DNA of 64,000 bases from Arthrobacter sp. ES3-54 (lineage in GTDB: Bacteria > Actinomycetota > Actinomycetes > Actinomycetales > Micrococcaceae). Each line of letters begins with the position of its first letter. Within the stretch, counting starts at the first letter, position 1. This document shows, piece after piece, positions 16,374 to 25,104 of the stretch. Position numbers and translations under genes: made by a program. The notes under the pieces were generated by a model. The model saw nothing but the letters and a program-made list of their open reading frames with translations. It made no database searches and had not been told where the DNA came from. The stretch spans positions 62,001-126,000 of the forward strand of contig NZ_JAQFIF010000011.1 in NCBI RefSeq assembly GCF_029504395.1, given 5' to 3'.

Positions 16374-16925
16374 ATGCGCAAATTGACGGCCGGCCTTTTC
16401 TGCTCTGTGGACGGCGTGGTTGAAGACCCGTTCCTGTGGCAATTCGACAGCTTCGACGAAGAGCTGGGTGCCGGGATGGGCGAGATGATGGGCCGGATCG
16501 ACACCGCGCTCCTGGGCCGCATCGGGTACCAGCAGTGGGCACAGTACTGGCCCAACGCCGAAAGCGACGCCGACTTCGCGGGGTTCATCAATCCGCTGCC
16601 GAAGTTTGTCGCGTCCCGGACCCTGACAGGGGAGCTGGAGTGGCAGAATTCGCGCCTGATCGAGGGCCCGCTGGAGGACTTCGTGGCAGGCCTGAAGGAC
16701 AGCGACGGGGGCGAAATAGGGGTCTTCAGCAGCATCTCGCTGGCCCACCAGCTGCTGTTCGCCGGGCTCCTCGACACCCTGATGCTGATCGTCCATCCCG
16801 TGATCGCGGGCAGCGGGCGGCGGCTGTTCAACGACGGCGATCCCCTCACCCGGCTGGAGCTGCAGTCGTCCCAGCAGACCAGCAAAGGCAACATGATTCT
16901 CAGCTACGGCCTGCGCCGCGACTGA
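16374..16925 (+). CDS. Dihydrofolate-reductase-fold (RibD C-terminal-like) protein
   Basis: 183 residues. The fold of the RibD C-terminal/DHFR-like family is visible: KLTAGLFCSVDGVVEDP at the N-terminus, LLGRIGYQQWAQYWP, FVASRTLTGELEWQN, and LMLIVHPVIAGSGRRLF near the C-terminus. These proteins bind NADPH and many act on unknown small molecules. AAGGAG lies upstream of the ATG. A TAGGGT hexamer (about 16338) is a possible -10 with a normal leader. It is a single gene before the LysE exporter. Confidence 0.85.
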   Translation: MRKLTAGLFCSVDGVVEDPFLWQFDSFDEELGAGMGEMMGRIDTALLGRIGYQQWAQYWPNAESDADFAGFINPLPKFVASRTLTGELEWQNSRLIEGPLEDFVAGLKDSDGGEIGVFSSISLAHQLLFAGLLDTLMLIVHPVIAGSGRRLFNDGDPLTRLELQSSQQTSKGNMILSYGLRRD

Positions 16926-16974
16926 CTCCCGTCATCAATCAGGCCGGCCACGGCCGGGACCGTAAACTTGGCTG

Positions 16975-17598
16975 GTGCAACCCTCCCTTTGGCTGGCCCT
17001 GGCCGGCGCCGGCATCCTGATCAGCTTCACCCCCGGCGCGGGCGCCATCAACACGATGAGCAACTCCCTGAATTCGGGATTCCGCCGTTCCCTCTGGGGC
17101 ATCCTGGGCCAGCAGGCCGCCCTCGTGGTGCACATCCTGATCGTGGCCCTCGGCGTCGGGGTGCTCGTGGCGAGCTCACCGGTCGTTTTCAACGTGATCC
17201 GCTACGCCGGCGCCGCCTACCTGGTCTACCTGGGCATCCGGCAGTTCCTGCACAAACCGGACCTGGACCAGGAGAAGGCCGCCGCCCTGCGCAACGAACC
17301 GGGCCTGTCCATGTTCCGCCGCGGCCTCTGGGTCAATCTGCTCAACCCCAAAGCCGTGGTCTTCTTCCTGGCCTTCATGCCCCAGTTCATCCGGCCGGAG
17401 CAGCCGCTGCTGCCGCAATACGCGGTCCTGGCCGCCACAGTGATCGTGATCGACGTCCTGGTCATGTGGCTCTTCTTCGCGGCAGCGGCCCGGTCGTTCC
17501 AGCGCTTCACCCGCGACGCCGGAGGACAGAAAGTCCTGAACCGGACGTTCGGCGGGCTCTTTGTCGGCGTCGGCATCCTGCTGGCCGCGATCCACTAG
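16975..17598 (+). CDS. LysE/RhtB-family amino-acid exporter
   Basis: 207 residues, six predicted membrane helices. The LysE/RhtB pattern is clear: FTPGAGAINTMSNSLNSGFR near the N-terminus (the G-x-x family signature) and GLWVNLLNPKAVVFFLAFMP in the middle. It should export an amino acid or homoserine lactone-like compound. The GTG start is 6 bases after TAAACT (16963-16968), which suggests a leaderless mRNA. It is not clearly in an operon. Confidence 0.9.
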   Translation: MQPSLWLALAGAGILISFTPGAGAINTMSNSLNSGFRRSLWGILGQQAALVVHILIVALGVGVLVASSPVVFNVIRYAGAAYLVYLGIRQFLHKPDLDQEKAAALRNEPGLSMFRRGLWVNLLNPKAVVFFLAFMPQFIRPEQPLLPQYAVLAATVIVIDVLVMWLFFAAAARSFQRFTRDAGGQKVLNRTFGGLFVGVGILLAAIH

Positions 17599-17651
17599 GC
17601 GCCGCGGGCGCCTCCGGCCAGCCCGGGCGGCGCCAGCGGGACCGTCGCGGG

Positions 17652-17687
17652 CCTGATTCCGGACCTGATTCCGGACCTGATTCCGAA
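17652..17687. repeat. Three tandem 12-bp units after the LysE gene
   Basis: CCTGATTCCGGA repeated at 17652, 17664 and 17676; the last copy ends in A instead of GA. It lies between the LysE-type gene and the Nudix gene and is probably a replication-slippage array. Confidence 0.85.
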
Positions 17688-17719
17688 CCGGAGGGAATAG
17701 CCTTGGGGCAGGAGGAGCC

Positions 17720-18277
17720 ATGACCGTTCGGAGCGCCGGCATTCTTCTGTACCGGCTGCGGAGTACATCCCGGCCCAGCAACGCGCCGCCCCAGCCCGGC
17801 GCCGCGCCGCAGCTGGAGGTCTGGATAGCCCACATGGGCGGGCCGTTCTGGGCCCGCAAGGAGGCCCAAGGCTGGTCCATCCCCAAGGGTGAATACCCGC
17901 CCGACGAGGATCCGCTGGCGGCTGCGCTCCGCGAATTCGCGGAGGAAATCGGCACCCCGGCACCTGCCGCTGACTACCACCGGCTCGGCGACTTCCGCCA
18001 GCCCTCCGGCAAGATCATTACGGTCTTCACGACCGAGTCTGACTTTCAGCCCGCACAAATCGTGAGCAACACCTTCACGCTGGAGTGGCCGCGAGGATCC
18101 GGCACGATCAGCAGTTTCCCCGAGATCGACCGCGCCGAATGGACTGCCGAGCCCGAAGCCCGGTCCAGGCTGGTCAAGGGCCAGCTGCCGGTCCTCGACG
18201 CGCTGGTCCGGCATCTTGGGCTTGGTCCGGCAGCACGCGACGCGCCTGCCGACGAATCCGGTCATGACAAAAACTGA
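17720..18277 (+). CDS. Nudix hydrolase
   Basis: 185 residues. The Nudix box is complete, G-x5-E-x7-REFAEEIGT, at residues about 58-80, preceded by GWSIPKGEYPPDEDP. This pattern with SAGILLYR and WIAHMGGPFW resembles the 8-oxo-dGTP or nucleoside-diphosphate-X class seen in many actinobacteria. A substrate cannot be named. GGAGGAG lies just before the ATG. It is followed by the phosphatase gene but they do not overlap. Confidence 0.92.
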   Translation: MTVRSAGILLYRLRSTSRPSNAPPQPGAAPQLEVWIAHMGGPFWARKEAQGWSIPKGEYPPDEDPLAAALREFAEEIGTPAPAADYHRLGDFRQPSGKIITVFTTESDFQPAQIVSNTFTLEWPRGSGTISSFPEIDRAEWTAEPEARSRLVKGQLPVLDALVRHLGLGPAARDAPADESGHDKN

Positions 18278-18361
18278 ATGTCGCTTGACATTTTTTGTAA
18301 CACATCGCGGGGGCCAGCTAGCCAAGGGGGCCCGGATCGTTCATGCTTAGCTATGATCTCA

Positions 18362-18913
18362 ATGTCGAGCCAGTACCGGATCATCGCGGTCTGCACCGGA
18401 AACATCTGCCGGTCTCCGATGGCCGAACTCATGCTGGCGGAGGCATTCCGGGCCGAGCGCCTCACGGGGGCCGTGGTCGATTCCGCCGGCACCACAGCGT
18501 ATGAGGCCGGCCGGCCCATCGATCCCCGGGCCGCCCGCAAACTCACAGCCCACAACATCGCATCGGACCGCCACGTGGCGCGCGAATGGCAGCCTGAATG
18601 GTTTGCCAGCCGGGAGCTGGTCCTGGCCCTCGACGTCGACCACTACGGCTGGCTCCGGCAGGCAGCACCGGACCAGGAATCCCTGGCCAAGATCCGCATG
18701 CTCCGCAGCTTCGACGCCGCCCTGGCGGACAAGGACCCGCTGGAGCAGGGCATCGAGGACCCGTGGTACGGCGGCCACACCGACTTCGACACCACCTGGA
18801 ACCTCATCAGGGCCTCAATTCCGGGGATTGTGCAGCACGTTCGCACCGAGCTTCAGCGACGGGACGGGCAACATCACGGCAGCGAAGGTCAGCGGGTACG
18901 CTCTATTTCATGA
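18362..18913 (+). CDS. Low-molecular-weight protein tyrosine phosphatase
   Basis: 183 residues from the ATG at 18362; the in-frame ATG at 18353 is an alternative. The P-loop is CTGNICRSP (C-x5-R-S) near residue 11, and the acid catalyst lies in EDPWYGG (about residue 140), as in LMW-PTPases and bacterial Ptp proteins. It removes phosphate from tyrosine, and relatives act on BY-kinases of exopolysaccharide systems. The final TGA overlaps the ATG of the kinase-PabB gene (ATGA at 18910-18913), so the two are probably co-expressed. No Shine-Dalgarno is seen. Confidence 0.9.
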   Translation: MSSQYRIIAVCTGNICRSPMAELMLAEAFRAERLTGAVVDSAGTTAYEAGRPIDPRAARKLTAHNIASDRHVAREWQPEWFASRELVLALDVDHYGWLRQAAPDQESLAKIRMLRSFDAALADKDPLEQGIEDPWYGGHTDFDTTWNLIRASIPGIVQHVRTELQRRDGQHHGSEGQRVRSIS

Positions 18914-20964
18914 GCCCCGCACCCGTCATCATCGCAATCGACGGGCGGTCCGGCTCCGGCAAGACCACCCTGGCCATCGAACTGGCGGCGCGGCTCAGGG
19001 AACACCGCAAAGTCTCACTCTTCCACCTCGAGGACATCTATCCCGGCTGGAACGGGCTCGCCGCCGGGATTGAACGCTACGTCACCACCGTGCTTTCGCC
19101 CCTGCGGCGCGGGGAGAGCGCGGAGTGGGTCAGCTGGGACTGGGAGCGGCACTACGACGGCGACGCCCGCACCACACGACCTGCCGAAATCGTCCTGGTG
19201 GAGGGCGTCGGCGCCGCAGCAGCAGCGGCACTCCCCCTGCTGGACGCCGTGATCTGGGCAGACTCCTCCGACGCCGACCGCCGGGCCAGGGCGCTGGCCC
19301 GGGACGGCGACACCTACGAACCGTTTTGGGACCAGTGGGCTGCTCAGGAAGCGGAGTGGCTGGCGGCCGACGACGTCCCGGCCCGCGCAGATGTGCACGT
19401 ACTCAACCGTGCGGACGGCACCGCACCTGACGACGTCCTGCAGGCCCTCCAATACATCCCGGCAGTGGCCCCCGCCCTGCTGCCCGAACTCACCGCCCGG
19501 CTTGGCCTGCAGTTGCTGGCAGAACGGATCGACGCCCAGCCGGAGGCCGGGCAGCTGTTTGCGGAGCTCTTCGGCGGTTCAGCCAACGCCGTGTGGCTCG
19601 ACTCCTCGCTGGCCCCGGCGGGCCTCGCCCCGGAGGCCGCGGAGCGCAGCCGCTTCAGCATCCTGGCCGACGACGGCGGCCGCTTCGGCCAGGCCGTCCG
19701 GCACAGTTCCGGACGGACGCGTGTCAGTACGGGCCAGGCCACGGTGACCACCGACGGCCCGTTCTTCCGCTGGCTCGACGGCGTTTGGGGGCGCCGGGCG
19801 CTCCGGGCGCCAGAGGCCTACCCATGCGAGTTCACCCTGGGCTGGCTCGGGTACCTCGGCTATGAGCTCAAACGCGAAACCGGCGGCAATGACGTGGCCG
19901 CCGCCACCCCGGACGCCTGCCTGCTCTTCGCCGGCCGCGCCGTGGTCCTTGACCATGCCGAGGGCACAGCCTGGCTGTTGACCCTGGACGCACCCGACGC
20001 CGGGGACTGGCTCAAGGTGGCACGCGCGGCCGTCGCCGCGGCCACCCCGGCGCCCGGCACCGCGCCGCGGGGCAACACTCCTGGGCGACCGGCCGCCCCG
20101 CGCTTCACTGCCCGGGACACGGAAGCCGGCTACAAGGCAAAGGTCACCGAGGCCCAGCGCGAGATTGCGGAAGGCAACACGTACGAGGTCTGCCTGACCA
20201 CGGCGCTCACCGCCAACTCGCCCACTGGCCCTCAGGGTATGGATCCGTGGCCCACCTACCTGGACCTGCGGCGCCGCAACCCCGCCCCCTTCGCCAGCTT
20301 CCTGCGGTTCGGCGAGCTCGCCGTGGCCAGCACGTCGCCGGAGCGCTTCCTGCAGATTGCCGCGGACGGCAGGATGCGGGCCGAACCGATCAAGGGCACG
20401 CGCCGCCGGGATACGGAACCGGACGTGGACGCTGCCCTGCGGCAGGAACTGGAGTCCTCGGCCAAGGACCGCGCGGAAAACATCATGATCGTGGACCTGC
20501 TGCGCAATGACCTCAGCCATTTCGCCGTCCCGGGCTCGGTGGCCGTCGGCCGGCTGTGTGCGATCGAGAGCTACGCCACCGTGCACCAAATGGTGAGCAC
20601 CATCGATGCCCGGCTGCGGCCCGGACTGCCGCGGGCCGAGGCGGTGGCCGCCTGCTTCCCCGCCGGCTCGATGACCGGCGCCCCGAAGGTCAGCACCATG
20701 GCCATCCTGGAGCGGCTGGAGGCCGCACCGCGGGGGGTGTACTCCGGGGCAATCGGCTACTTCTCCCTGAACGGGGCCGCCGACCTTTCGGTGGCGATCC
20801 GGACCCTCGTGATGAGCGCGCTGGACGACGGCACGGCGACCCTGAGCCTCGGCGTCGGCGGCGCTGTCACCGCCGACTCGTCCCCGCAGGAGGAGTACGA
20901 GGAAGTCCGGACCAAAGCGTTCGGCGTCCTCTCGGCGCTCGGCGCCCAGTTCCCCAGCGCCTGA
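18910..20964 (+). CDS. pabB: P-loop kinase-like domain fused to aminodeoxychorismate synthase component I
   Basis: 684 residues with two parts. Residues 1-190 form a P-loop domain like uridine kinase: IIAIDGRSGSGKTTLAIELA is the Walker A, and FHLEDIYPGWNG and LVEGVGAAAAAALPLLD follow. Residues about 200-680 are PabB/TrpE-type chorismate binding: EGNTYEVCLTTALTANSPTG, FASFLRFGELAVASTSPERF, PIKGTRRR, ENIMIVDLLRNDLSHFAVPG and CFPAGSMTGAPKVSTMAILE. The PabB part makes aminodeoxychorismate for folate with a glutaminase partner. The fused kinase is uncommon and its role is unknown. A TACGCT hexamer sits 7 bases before the ATG inside the upstream gene. pabC follows after cardiolipin synthase. Confidence 0.9.
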   Translation: MSPAPVIIAIDGRSGSGKTTLAIELAARLREHRKVSLFHLEDIYPGWNGLAAGIERYVTTVLSPLRRGESAEWVSWDWERHYDGDARTTRPAEIVLVEGVGAAAAAALPLLDAVIWADSSDADRRARALARDGDTYEPFWDQWAAQEAEWLAADDVPARADVHVLNRADGTAPDDVLQALQYIPAVAPALLPELTARLGLQLLAERIDAQPEAGQLFAELFGGSANAVWLDSSLAPAGLAPEAAERSRFSILADDGGRFGQAVRHSSGRTRVSTGQATVTTDGPFFRWLDGVWGRRALRAPEAYPCEFTLGWLGYLGYELKRETGGNDVAAATPDACLLFAGRAVVLDHAEGTAWLLTLDAPDAGDWLKVARAAVAAATPAPGTAPRGNTPGRPAAPRFTARDTEAGYKAKVTEAQREIAEGNTYEVCLTTALTANSPTGPQGMDPWPTYLDLRRRNPAPFASFLRFGELAVASTSPERFLQIAADGRMRAEPIKGTRRRDTEPDVDAALRQELESSAKDRAENIMIVDLLRNDLSHFAVPGSVAVGRLCAIESYATVHQMVSTIDARLRPGLPRAEAVAACFPAGSMTGAPKVSTMAILERLEAAPRGVYSGAIGYFSLNGAADLSVAIRTLVMSALDDGTATLSLGVGGAVTADSSPQEEYEEVRTKAFGVLSALGAQFPSA

Positions 20965-20971
20965 GTTCCCG

Positions 20972-21025
20972 AGCGGCTGACGTTCCCGAAGACTGTCCCG
21001 CCAGCGGCTGACGTTCCCGAAGACT
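20972..21025. repeat. Direct repeat of the pabB 3' tail
   Basis: Two perfect 23-base copies (20972-20994 and 21003-21025, AGCGGCTGACGTTCCCGAAG...) with a 31-base period, directly after the pabB stop. The end of the gene (TTCCCCAGCGCCTGA) is itself a diverged copy, so the stop-proximal segment seems to have been duplicated three times. Confidence 0.8.
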
Positions 21026-21041
21026 TCCCCCAGCGGCAGGG

Positions 21042-22517
21042 CTACTGCAGGGTTGCGCTCAGCCTTGCCACATTGTCCACGTATTTGACCTGCATGGGCC
21101 GTTTCATCCAGTCTTCGAGCACGAGCTCGTGCGAGATGGTGCGGTAAGTGTCCTCCACGGCACGGATCCGCTGCACGATGTCCTCCCCGAGGAGCATGAC
21201 GGAGACCTCGAGGTTCAGCGAGAAGGAGCGCATGTCCATGTTGCTGGAGCCCAGCACGGCAACCTCGTCGTCGATGGTGAAGTGCTTGGCGTGCAGTACG
21301 AACGGCGCTTTGTACAGGTAGATCCGCACCCCGGCCTCGAGCAGGGCCTGGTAGTACGACTGCTGCGCGTGGTGGACCAGGAACTGGTCGCCCTTTTCCG
21401 AGACGAAGAGTTCCACCTCGACGCCGCGCTGCGCCGCCGTGGTCACCGCATAGAGCAGCGAGTCGTCCGGGACGAAGTAGGGGCTGCAGAGCGAGATCTT
21501 GTGCTGCGCAGAGTAAATCAGGGTGTTGAAGAGCCGCAGGTTGTTCTCGGTAATGAACCCGGGGCCGCTGGGGACCACCTGCGCCGTGATGTTTCCGGGG
21601 TGGGACTCCGGCTCGTGTTCGAGCTGCTCTTCCAGGGATTCGTCGGTTTCGCTGAGCCAGTCGGTCGCGAAAACCACATTCAGGGTGGTGACAATCGGCC
21701 CGCGCATACAGGCCATGAGCTCCACCCATTCGCGGCCCACCTTGCGGTGCTTGGGATTGTTGTAGGACGGCTCGATCAGGTTCTGGGATCCGGTGAAGGC
21801 GATCTCGCCGTCGATCACCATGATCTTGCGGTGATTGCGGAGGTCCGGCCGGCGCCACTGGCCGTGCACCGGGCTTAGCGGCAGCATGGGCCGCCAGCGG
21901 ATCTTGCTGGCGTTGAGCCTTGCCTTCAGCTGGCGGTAGCCCTTGATCCGGAGCGTGCCGAGGTGGTCGAACAGGACGCGGACCTCGACGCCGCGCTCCG
22001 CCGCCTCCTCCAGTGCGGTGAGCAGATCGTCCGTGACGTGGTCCGAGCTCATGATGTAGAACTCGGCATTGACGAAGGACTTGGCGCCGCGGACCGCTGC
22101 GGCCATCGCCTTCATGGAGTCGGGGTAGCCGGGCAGCAACTCCACGCTGTTGCCATCCACCATCGGCAGCGATCCCAGCGTCTTATTCAGTTCAGCGGCC
22201 GACGCCACCCATTCGGGACCGGCGTAGCGGCTTTCGACAGCCTGCAGCTCCGACGTTCCGGCCTGGATCCGGGTGTTGACCGCATCCTGCTGGGCACGGC
22301 GGCGGCGGGAGAGCCGGAAGTTGCCAAATAGCAGGAACAAGGCCAGACCCAGGACGGGCACAATGAAGATGCCCAGCAGCCACGCCATTGCCGTGGTGGG
22401 CCGCCGATTTCCGGGGATGATGCCCAGGGCCAGCACCCGGATGGCGAAGTCGATCACGGTCAGGATCATGATTGCCCAGGACGGTAAAGTTTCCGCCAGC
22501 GGAAATGGCCACAGCAC
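21042..22517 (-). CDS. cls: Cardiolipin synthase-like phospholipase D protein
   Basis: 491 residues from the GTG at 22517; the frame is open to 22568, but GAGGGG 7 bases before the GTG favours it. The N-terminus has two membrane helices (WAIMILTVIDFAIRVLALG, TAMAWLLGIFIVPVLGLALF). Two HKD motifs follow: NHRKIMVIDGEIAFTGSQN (H-x-K-x4-D) and LHAKHFTIDDEVAVLGSSN. It should join two phosphatidylglycerols to give cardiolipin. It lies on the opposite strand between pabB and pabC, so it is not part of that pathway. Confidence 0.93.
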   Translation of the reverse strand: MLWPFPLAETLPSWAIMILTVIDFAIRVLALGIIPGNRRPTTAMAWLLGIFIVPVLGLALFLLFGNFRLSRRRRAQQDAVNTRIQAGTSELQAVESRYAGPEWVASAAELNKTLGSLPMVDGNSVELLPGYPDSMKAMAAAVRGAKSFVNAEFYIMSSDHVTDDLLTALEEAAERGVEVRVLFDHLGTLRIKGYRQLKARLNASKIRWRPMLPLSPVHGQWRRPDLRNHRKIMVIDGEIAFTGSQNLIEPSYNNPKHRKVGREWVELMACMRGPIVTTLNVVFATDWLSETDESLEEQLEHEPESHPGNITAQVVPSGPGFITENNLRLFNTLIYSAQHKISLCSPYFVPDDSLLYAVTTAAQRGVEVELFVSEKGDQFLVHHAQQSYYQALLEAGVRIYLYKAPFVLHAKHFTIDDEVAVLGSSNMDMRSFSLNLEVSVMLLGEDIVQRIRAVEDTYRTISHELVLEDWMKRPMQVKYVDNVARLSATLQ

Positions 22518-22611
22518 AGGCGAACCCCTCAAAGTACAAGGCCCGCGGAACAGTTCCGGAACGGGCAATCAGCAAATCCTATCCCGGGACCACCGAGACT
22601 AAGCTGTAGCC

Positions 22612-23574
22612 ATGACCACTCCTGCCTCTGTTCCTGCGCCCGCGACCGTGCTGGTCTTCCTCGACCCGGCGTTCGAAGGCGGCCGGGTTGCCGACGCGGC
22701 GCAGCCACAACTGATGGCCACGGACCTGGGCGCCACCCGCGGCGACGGCGTTTTTGAATCGCTGCTGGCCGTCGGCGGCCGGCCCCGCAAGATCCAGGCA
22801 CACCTGACCCGGCTGGCCGGTTCGGCCCGGCTGCTGGAGCTGGACATCCCTGCCGAGGACGCCTGGCGGCGCGCGGTGGACACGGCCATCGGCGAGTTCC
22901 GGCGGCAGGACCCGGCCACGGCGGCAGCGGGCGGCACGGACGAGGTAGTGGTGAAGCTGCTCGTCACCCGTGGGCCGGAGGGCGCCGCCGCCCCCACGTG
23001 CTGGGTCCAGGCCTCCGCACCCGCGCCCGCAGGCCGACGGCAGCGCGAGACGGGGATCGATGTCATCCTGCTGGACCGCGGCTATGACAGCGAAGTCGGC
23101 GAGCGCGCGCCCTGGCTCCTGCTCGGCGCCAAAACCCTCTCCTACGCCGTGAACATGGCAGCGCTGCGCTACGCCCACCGCCACGGCGCCGACGACGTTA
23201 TCTTCACGTCCGCGGACGGCCGGGTCCTGGAGGGACCGACGTCGACCGTTCTGCTGGCCCACCTGGAAACCGCGGACGACGGCGCCGGCGGCGTCCGCAC
23301 CATCCGGCGGCTCATCACGCCCCAGCTGGACAGCGGCATCCTGCCGGGCACCTCACAGGGTGCCCTGTTCACCGCCGCCAAAGCTGCCGGCTGGGAGCTG
23401 GGCTACGGCCCGCTGGAGCCGAAGGACCTGCTGGACGCCGACGCGGTCTGGCTGATCTCCAGCATTCGCCTCCTGGCCCCGGTGAACCACATCGACGGCC
23501 AGGAAATCGGCACCCCGGAACTGCGACGCCAGCTCACAGCCGAACTCAACGCCCTGTTCGCCACGATCGAGTAG
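22612..23574 (+). CDS. pabC: Aminodeoxychorismate lyase (PabC), PLP-dependent class IV aminotransferase fold
   Basis: 320 residues. Fold type IV is clear: RGDGVFESLLAVGG near residue 44, the PLP lysine in LLGAKTLSYAVNMAALRYAH (about 165-185), and DVIFTSADGRVLEGPTSTVL. It cleaves aminodeoxychorismate to 4-aminobenzoate and pyruvate. Branched-chain aminotransferases share this fold, but the position close to pabB supports PabC. TAAGCT (22600-22605) lies 6 bases before the ATG, suggesting a leaderless mRNA. Its 3' end starts an 18-bp tandem array into which the IS element is inserted. Confidence 0.88.
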   Translation: MTTPASVPAPATVLVFLDPAFEGGRVADAAQPQLMATDLGATRGDGVFESLLAVGGRPRKIQAHLTRLAGSARLLELDIPAEDAWRRAVDTAIGEFRRQDPATAAAGGTDEVVVKLLVTRGPEGAAAPTCWVQASAPAPAGRRQRETGIDVILLDRGYDSEVGERAPWLLLGAKTLSYAVNMAALRYAHRHGADDVIFTSADGRVLEGPTSTVLLAHLETADDGAGGVRTIRRLITPQLDSGILPGTSQGALFTAAKAAGWELGYGPLEPKDLLDADAVWLISSIRLLAPVNHIDGQEIGTPELRRQLTAELNALFATIE

Positions 23575-23627
23575 TTCTCCACGATCGAGTAGTTCTCCAC
23601 GACCGGATAGTTCGCCTTGCCGAATAG
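23557..23627. repeat. 18-bp tandem array from the pabC 3' end, interrupted by an IS element
   Basis: Four units with the pattern TTCKCCACGATCGAGTAG at 23557, 23575, 23593 and 23611 (18, 18, 18 and 17 bp). The first is the last codons plus stop of pabC. A fifth unit continues beyond the IS at 25119-25136. The copies diverge stepwise. Confidence 0.85.
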
Positions 23628-23629
23628 TT
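23615..23629. repeat. Target-site duplication, left copy
   Basis: CCTTGCCGAATAGTT directly before the IS end; an identical copy is at 25106-25120. Confidence 0.85.
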
Positions 23630-23634
23630 TGTGG

Positions 23635-23705
23635 AGTCTCATGACTTAATGGACAGTTCTGTCTCATGACTTCGTAGACACCATGTCTCAGGAGCTCGTG
23701 GACAC
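23635..23705. repeat. Three iterated terminal repeats at the left IS end
   Basis: 22-base units starting at 23635, 23660 and 23684, of the form TGTCTCATGACTTCGTAGACAC, spaced 25 and 24 bases. They are inverted relative to the right-hand array and probably bind the transposase. Confidence 0.8.
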
Positions 23706-23729
23706 TTGGGCTGGGGTTTGCTGCTGTTC

Positions 23730-25070
23730 ATGAGTAAATCCCAACCGGATATCAGGATTCGGCATGCTGTCGCGACGTGGTCCGAAGAATCGCCCAGGGG
23801 TGCGGTGACCGCGTTCTGCAGGAAGCACAACGTCTCCCGGGCTTGGTTCTACCAGGTCCGGGCGGCGGCCGCTGAGGTGGGACCTGTGAAGGCGCTGGAG
23901 AAGAGGCCTCCGCTTCCGTCGACCATGCCGACCGCGACTGCCCCGGCCATGATTGATCTCCTGCTTGGTACCCGGGACGAACTTAAGGGACTGGGCCTGG
24001 ACCACGGCCCTCTGTCGGTGATGGCAAAGCTGACCAGGCAAGGCCTCCGGCCCCCGTCACGGGCCACCGTGGCCAGGATCTTCGCCCGGGCCGGCGCCGT
24101 GGTGCCGGAGCCCCGGAAGAAGCCGCGAAGTGCTTACAAAAGGTTCGTCTATCCTCAGCCCAATGCGTGCTGGCAGATCGACTCGACCGAGTGGCCGCTC
24201 GCCGACGGCACCAAGGTAGCGATCTTCCAGCTCATTGATGACCATTCGCGCCTGGCACTGGCTTCCCTGGTGGCCGCCGGGGAAACCAGTGCCGCCGCGA
24301 TCGCCGTCGTCACGTTGGCCATCGAACGCCACGGTGCGCCGCAGAAATTCCTCTCCGACAACGGCGCGGCATTGAACCCCACCCGCCGCGGACGCACCGG
24401 CGCGCTGGTCGAATTCCTCAAGGCCAGGGGCATCGAGCCGATCACGGGCAAACCCTACAAACCCACCACGCAGGGCAAGAATGAACGCTTCCACCAGACC
24501 CTGCACAAATACCTGCACCGGCAGCTCCCGGCGCCTTCAATGCCCGCCCTGCAACTTCAGGTCGACACCTTCGATCTTTACTACAACACCGAACGTGACC
24601 ATCAGGGCCTGCCTCCCGGCACGACCCCGCGCGAGGCGTGGGACGCCACCCCAAGAACACCCGCACCCATCGCGCCGGAGCAGGTACCGGCAACCGGATC
24701 AGCCCGCCACAGCACGCAACGGATAGTCCGCAGGGACGGCTGCGCAACCATCCTGGGAACTCATTTCCAAATGGGGAAAGAACACATCGGAATAACCGTC
24801 CACATCATCTACGACGACGCCACCATCATGTTCTTCGGACCACAGGGCACCGAAATCATCAGCCACCGCCGGCCCCCGAAAGGAACCCCTTACGTCGGAA
24901 ACGGCAAGCCATCAGGAATCGCCGCTGACCCCGTGGGAGCACGCAGAAAACGAACCCAATACCCCGAAAATCCGACACCACCCCAACACCAACCCGCGAA
25001 CTGTCCACGAGGTCCTGAGACATCAAGTGTCTACGGGGTCCTGAGACATGAAGTGTCCACGAAGCCCTGA
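23730..25070 (+). CDS. IS481-family-like transposase (DDE, rve domain)
   Basis: 446 residues from the ATG at 23730 (MSKSQPDIRI). An N-terminal helix-turn-helix is seen at about 20-45 (AVTAFCRKHNVSRAWFYQVR) and a second HTH-like part at about 85-120. The integrase core has D151 (CWQIDSTEW), D210 (KFLSDNGAA) and E252 (QGKNERFHQTL), the catalytic triad, with 41 residues between the last two. The frame is unbroken, so the enzyme may be active. The ORF ends inside the third unit of the 26-bp array at the right end, so the C-terminal tail is encoded by the transposase-binding repeats. Confidence 0.92.
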   Translation: MSKSQPDIRIRHAVATWSEESPRGAVTAFCRKHNVSRAWFYQVRAAAAEVGPVKALEKRPPLPSTMPTATAPAMIDLLLGTRDELKGLGLDHGPLSVMAKLTRQGLRPPSRATVARIFARAGAVVPEPRKKPRSAYKRFVYPQPNACWQIDSTEWPLADGTKVAIFQLIDDHSRLALASLVAAGETSAAAIAVVTLAIERHGAPQKFLSDNGAALNPTRRGRTGALVEFLKARGIEPITGKPYKPTTQGKNERFHQTLHKYLHRQLPAPSMPALQLQVDTFDLYYNTERDHQGLPPGTTPREAWDATPRTPAPIAPEQVPATGSARHSTQRIVRRDGCATILGTHFQMGKEHIGITVHIIYDDATIMFFGPQGTEIISHRRPPKGTPYVGNGKPSGIAADPVGARRKRTQYPENPTPPQHQPANCPRGPETSSVYGVLRHEVSTKP

Positions 25071-25104
25071 GACATGAAGTGTCCACGAAGCCCTGAGACA
25101 TGAC
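25001..25104. repeat. Four 26-bp terminal repeats in tandem at the right IS end
   Basis: Units begin at 25001, 25027, 25053 and 25079 with GTGTCCACGAAGCCCTGAGA as the common form, and the last two are almost identical. The exact 26-bp period is about 2.5 helical turns. The sequence is the inverse of the three left-end units. Confidence 0.9.

Noticed and set aside
18351..18364. TATGAT as a leaderless promoter for the phosphatase gene
   Set aside because: Only 4 bases separate it from the ATG at 18362, too few for the spacing seen at the other genes.
19579..21858. Long minus-strand frame (759 codons) opposite pabB and cls
   Set aside because: Composition is a shadow of pabB and of another frame of cls; no motif and no plausible start.
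25001..25104. CRISPR-like look of the 26-bp array
   Set aside because: The units follow each other without spacers and have inverted counterparts at the other end of an IS element, so they are transposon ends.
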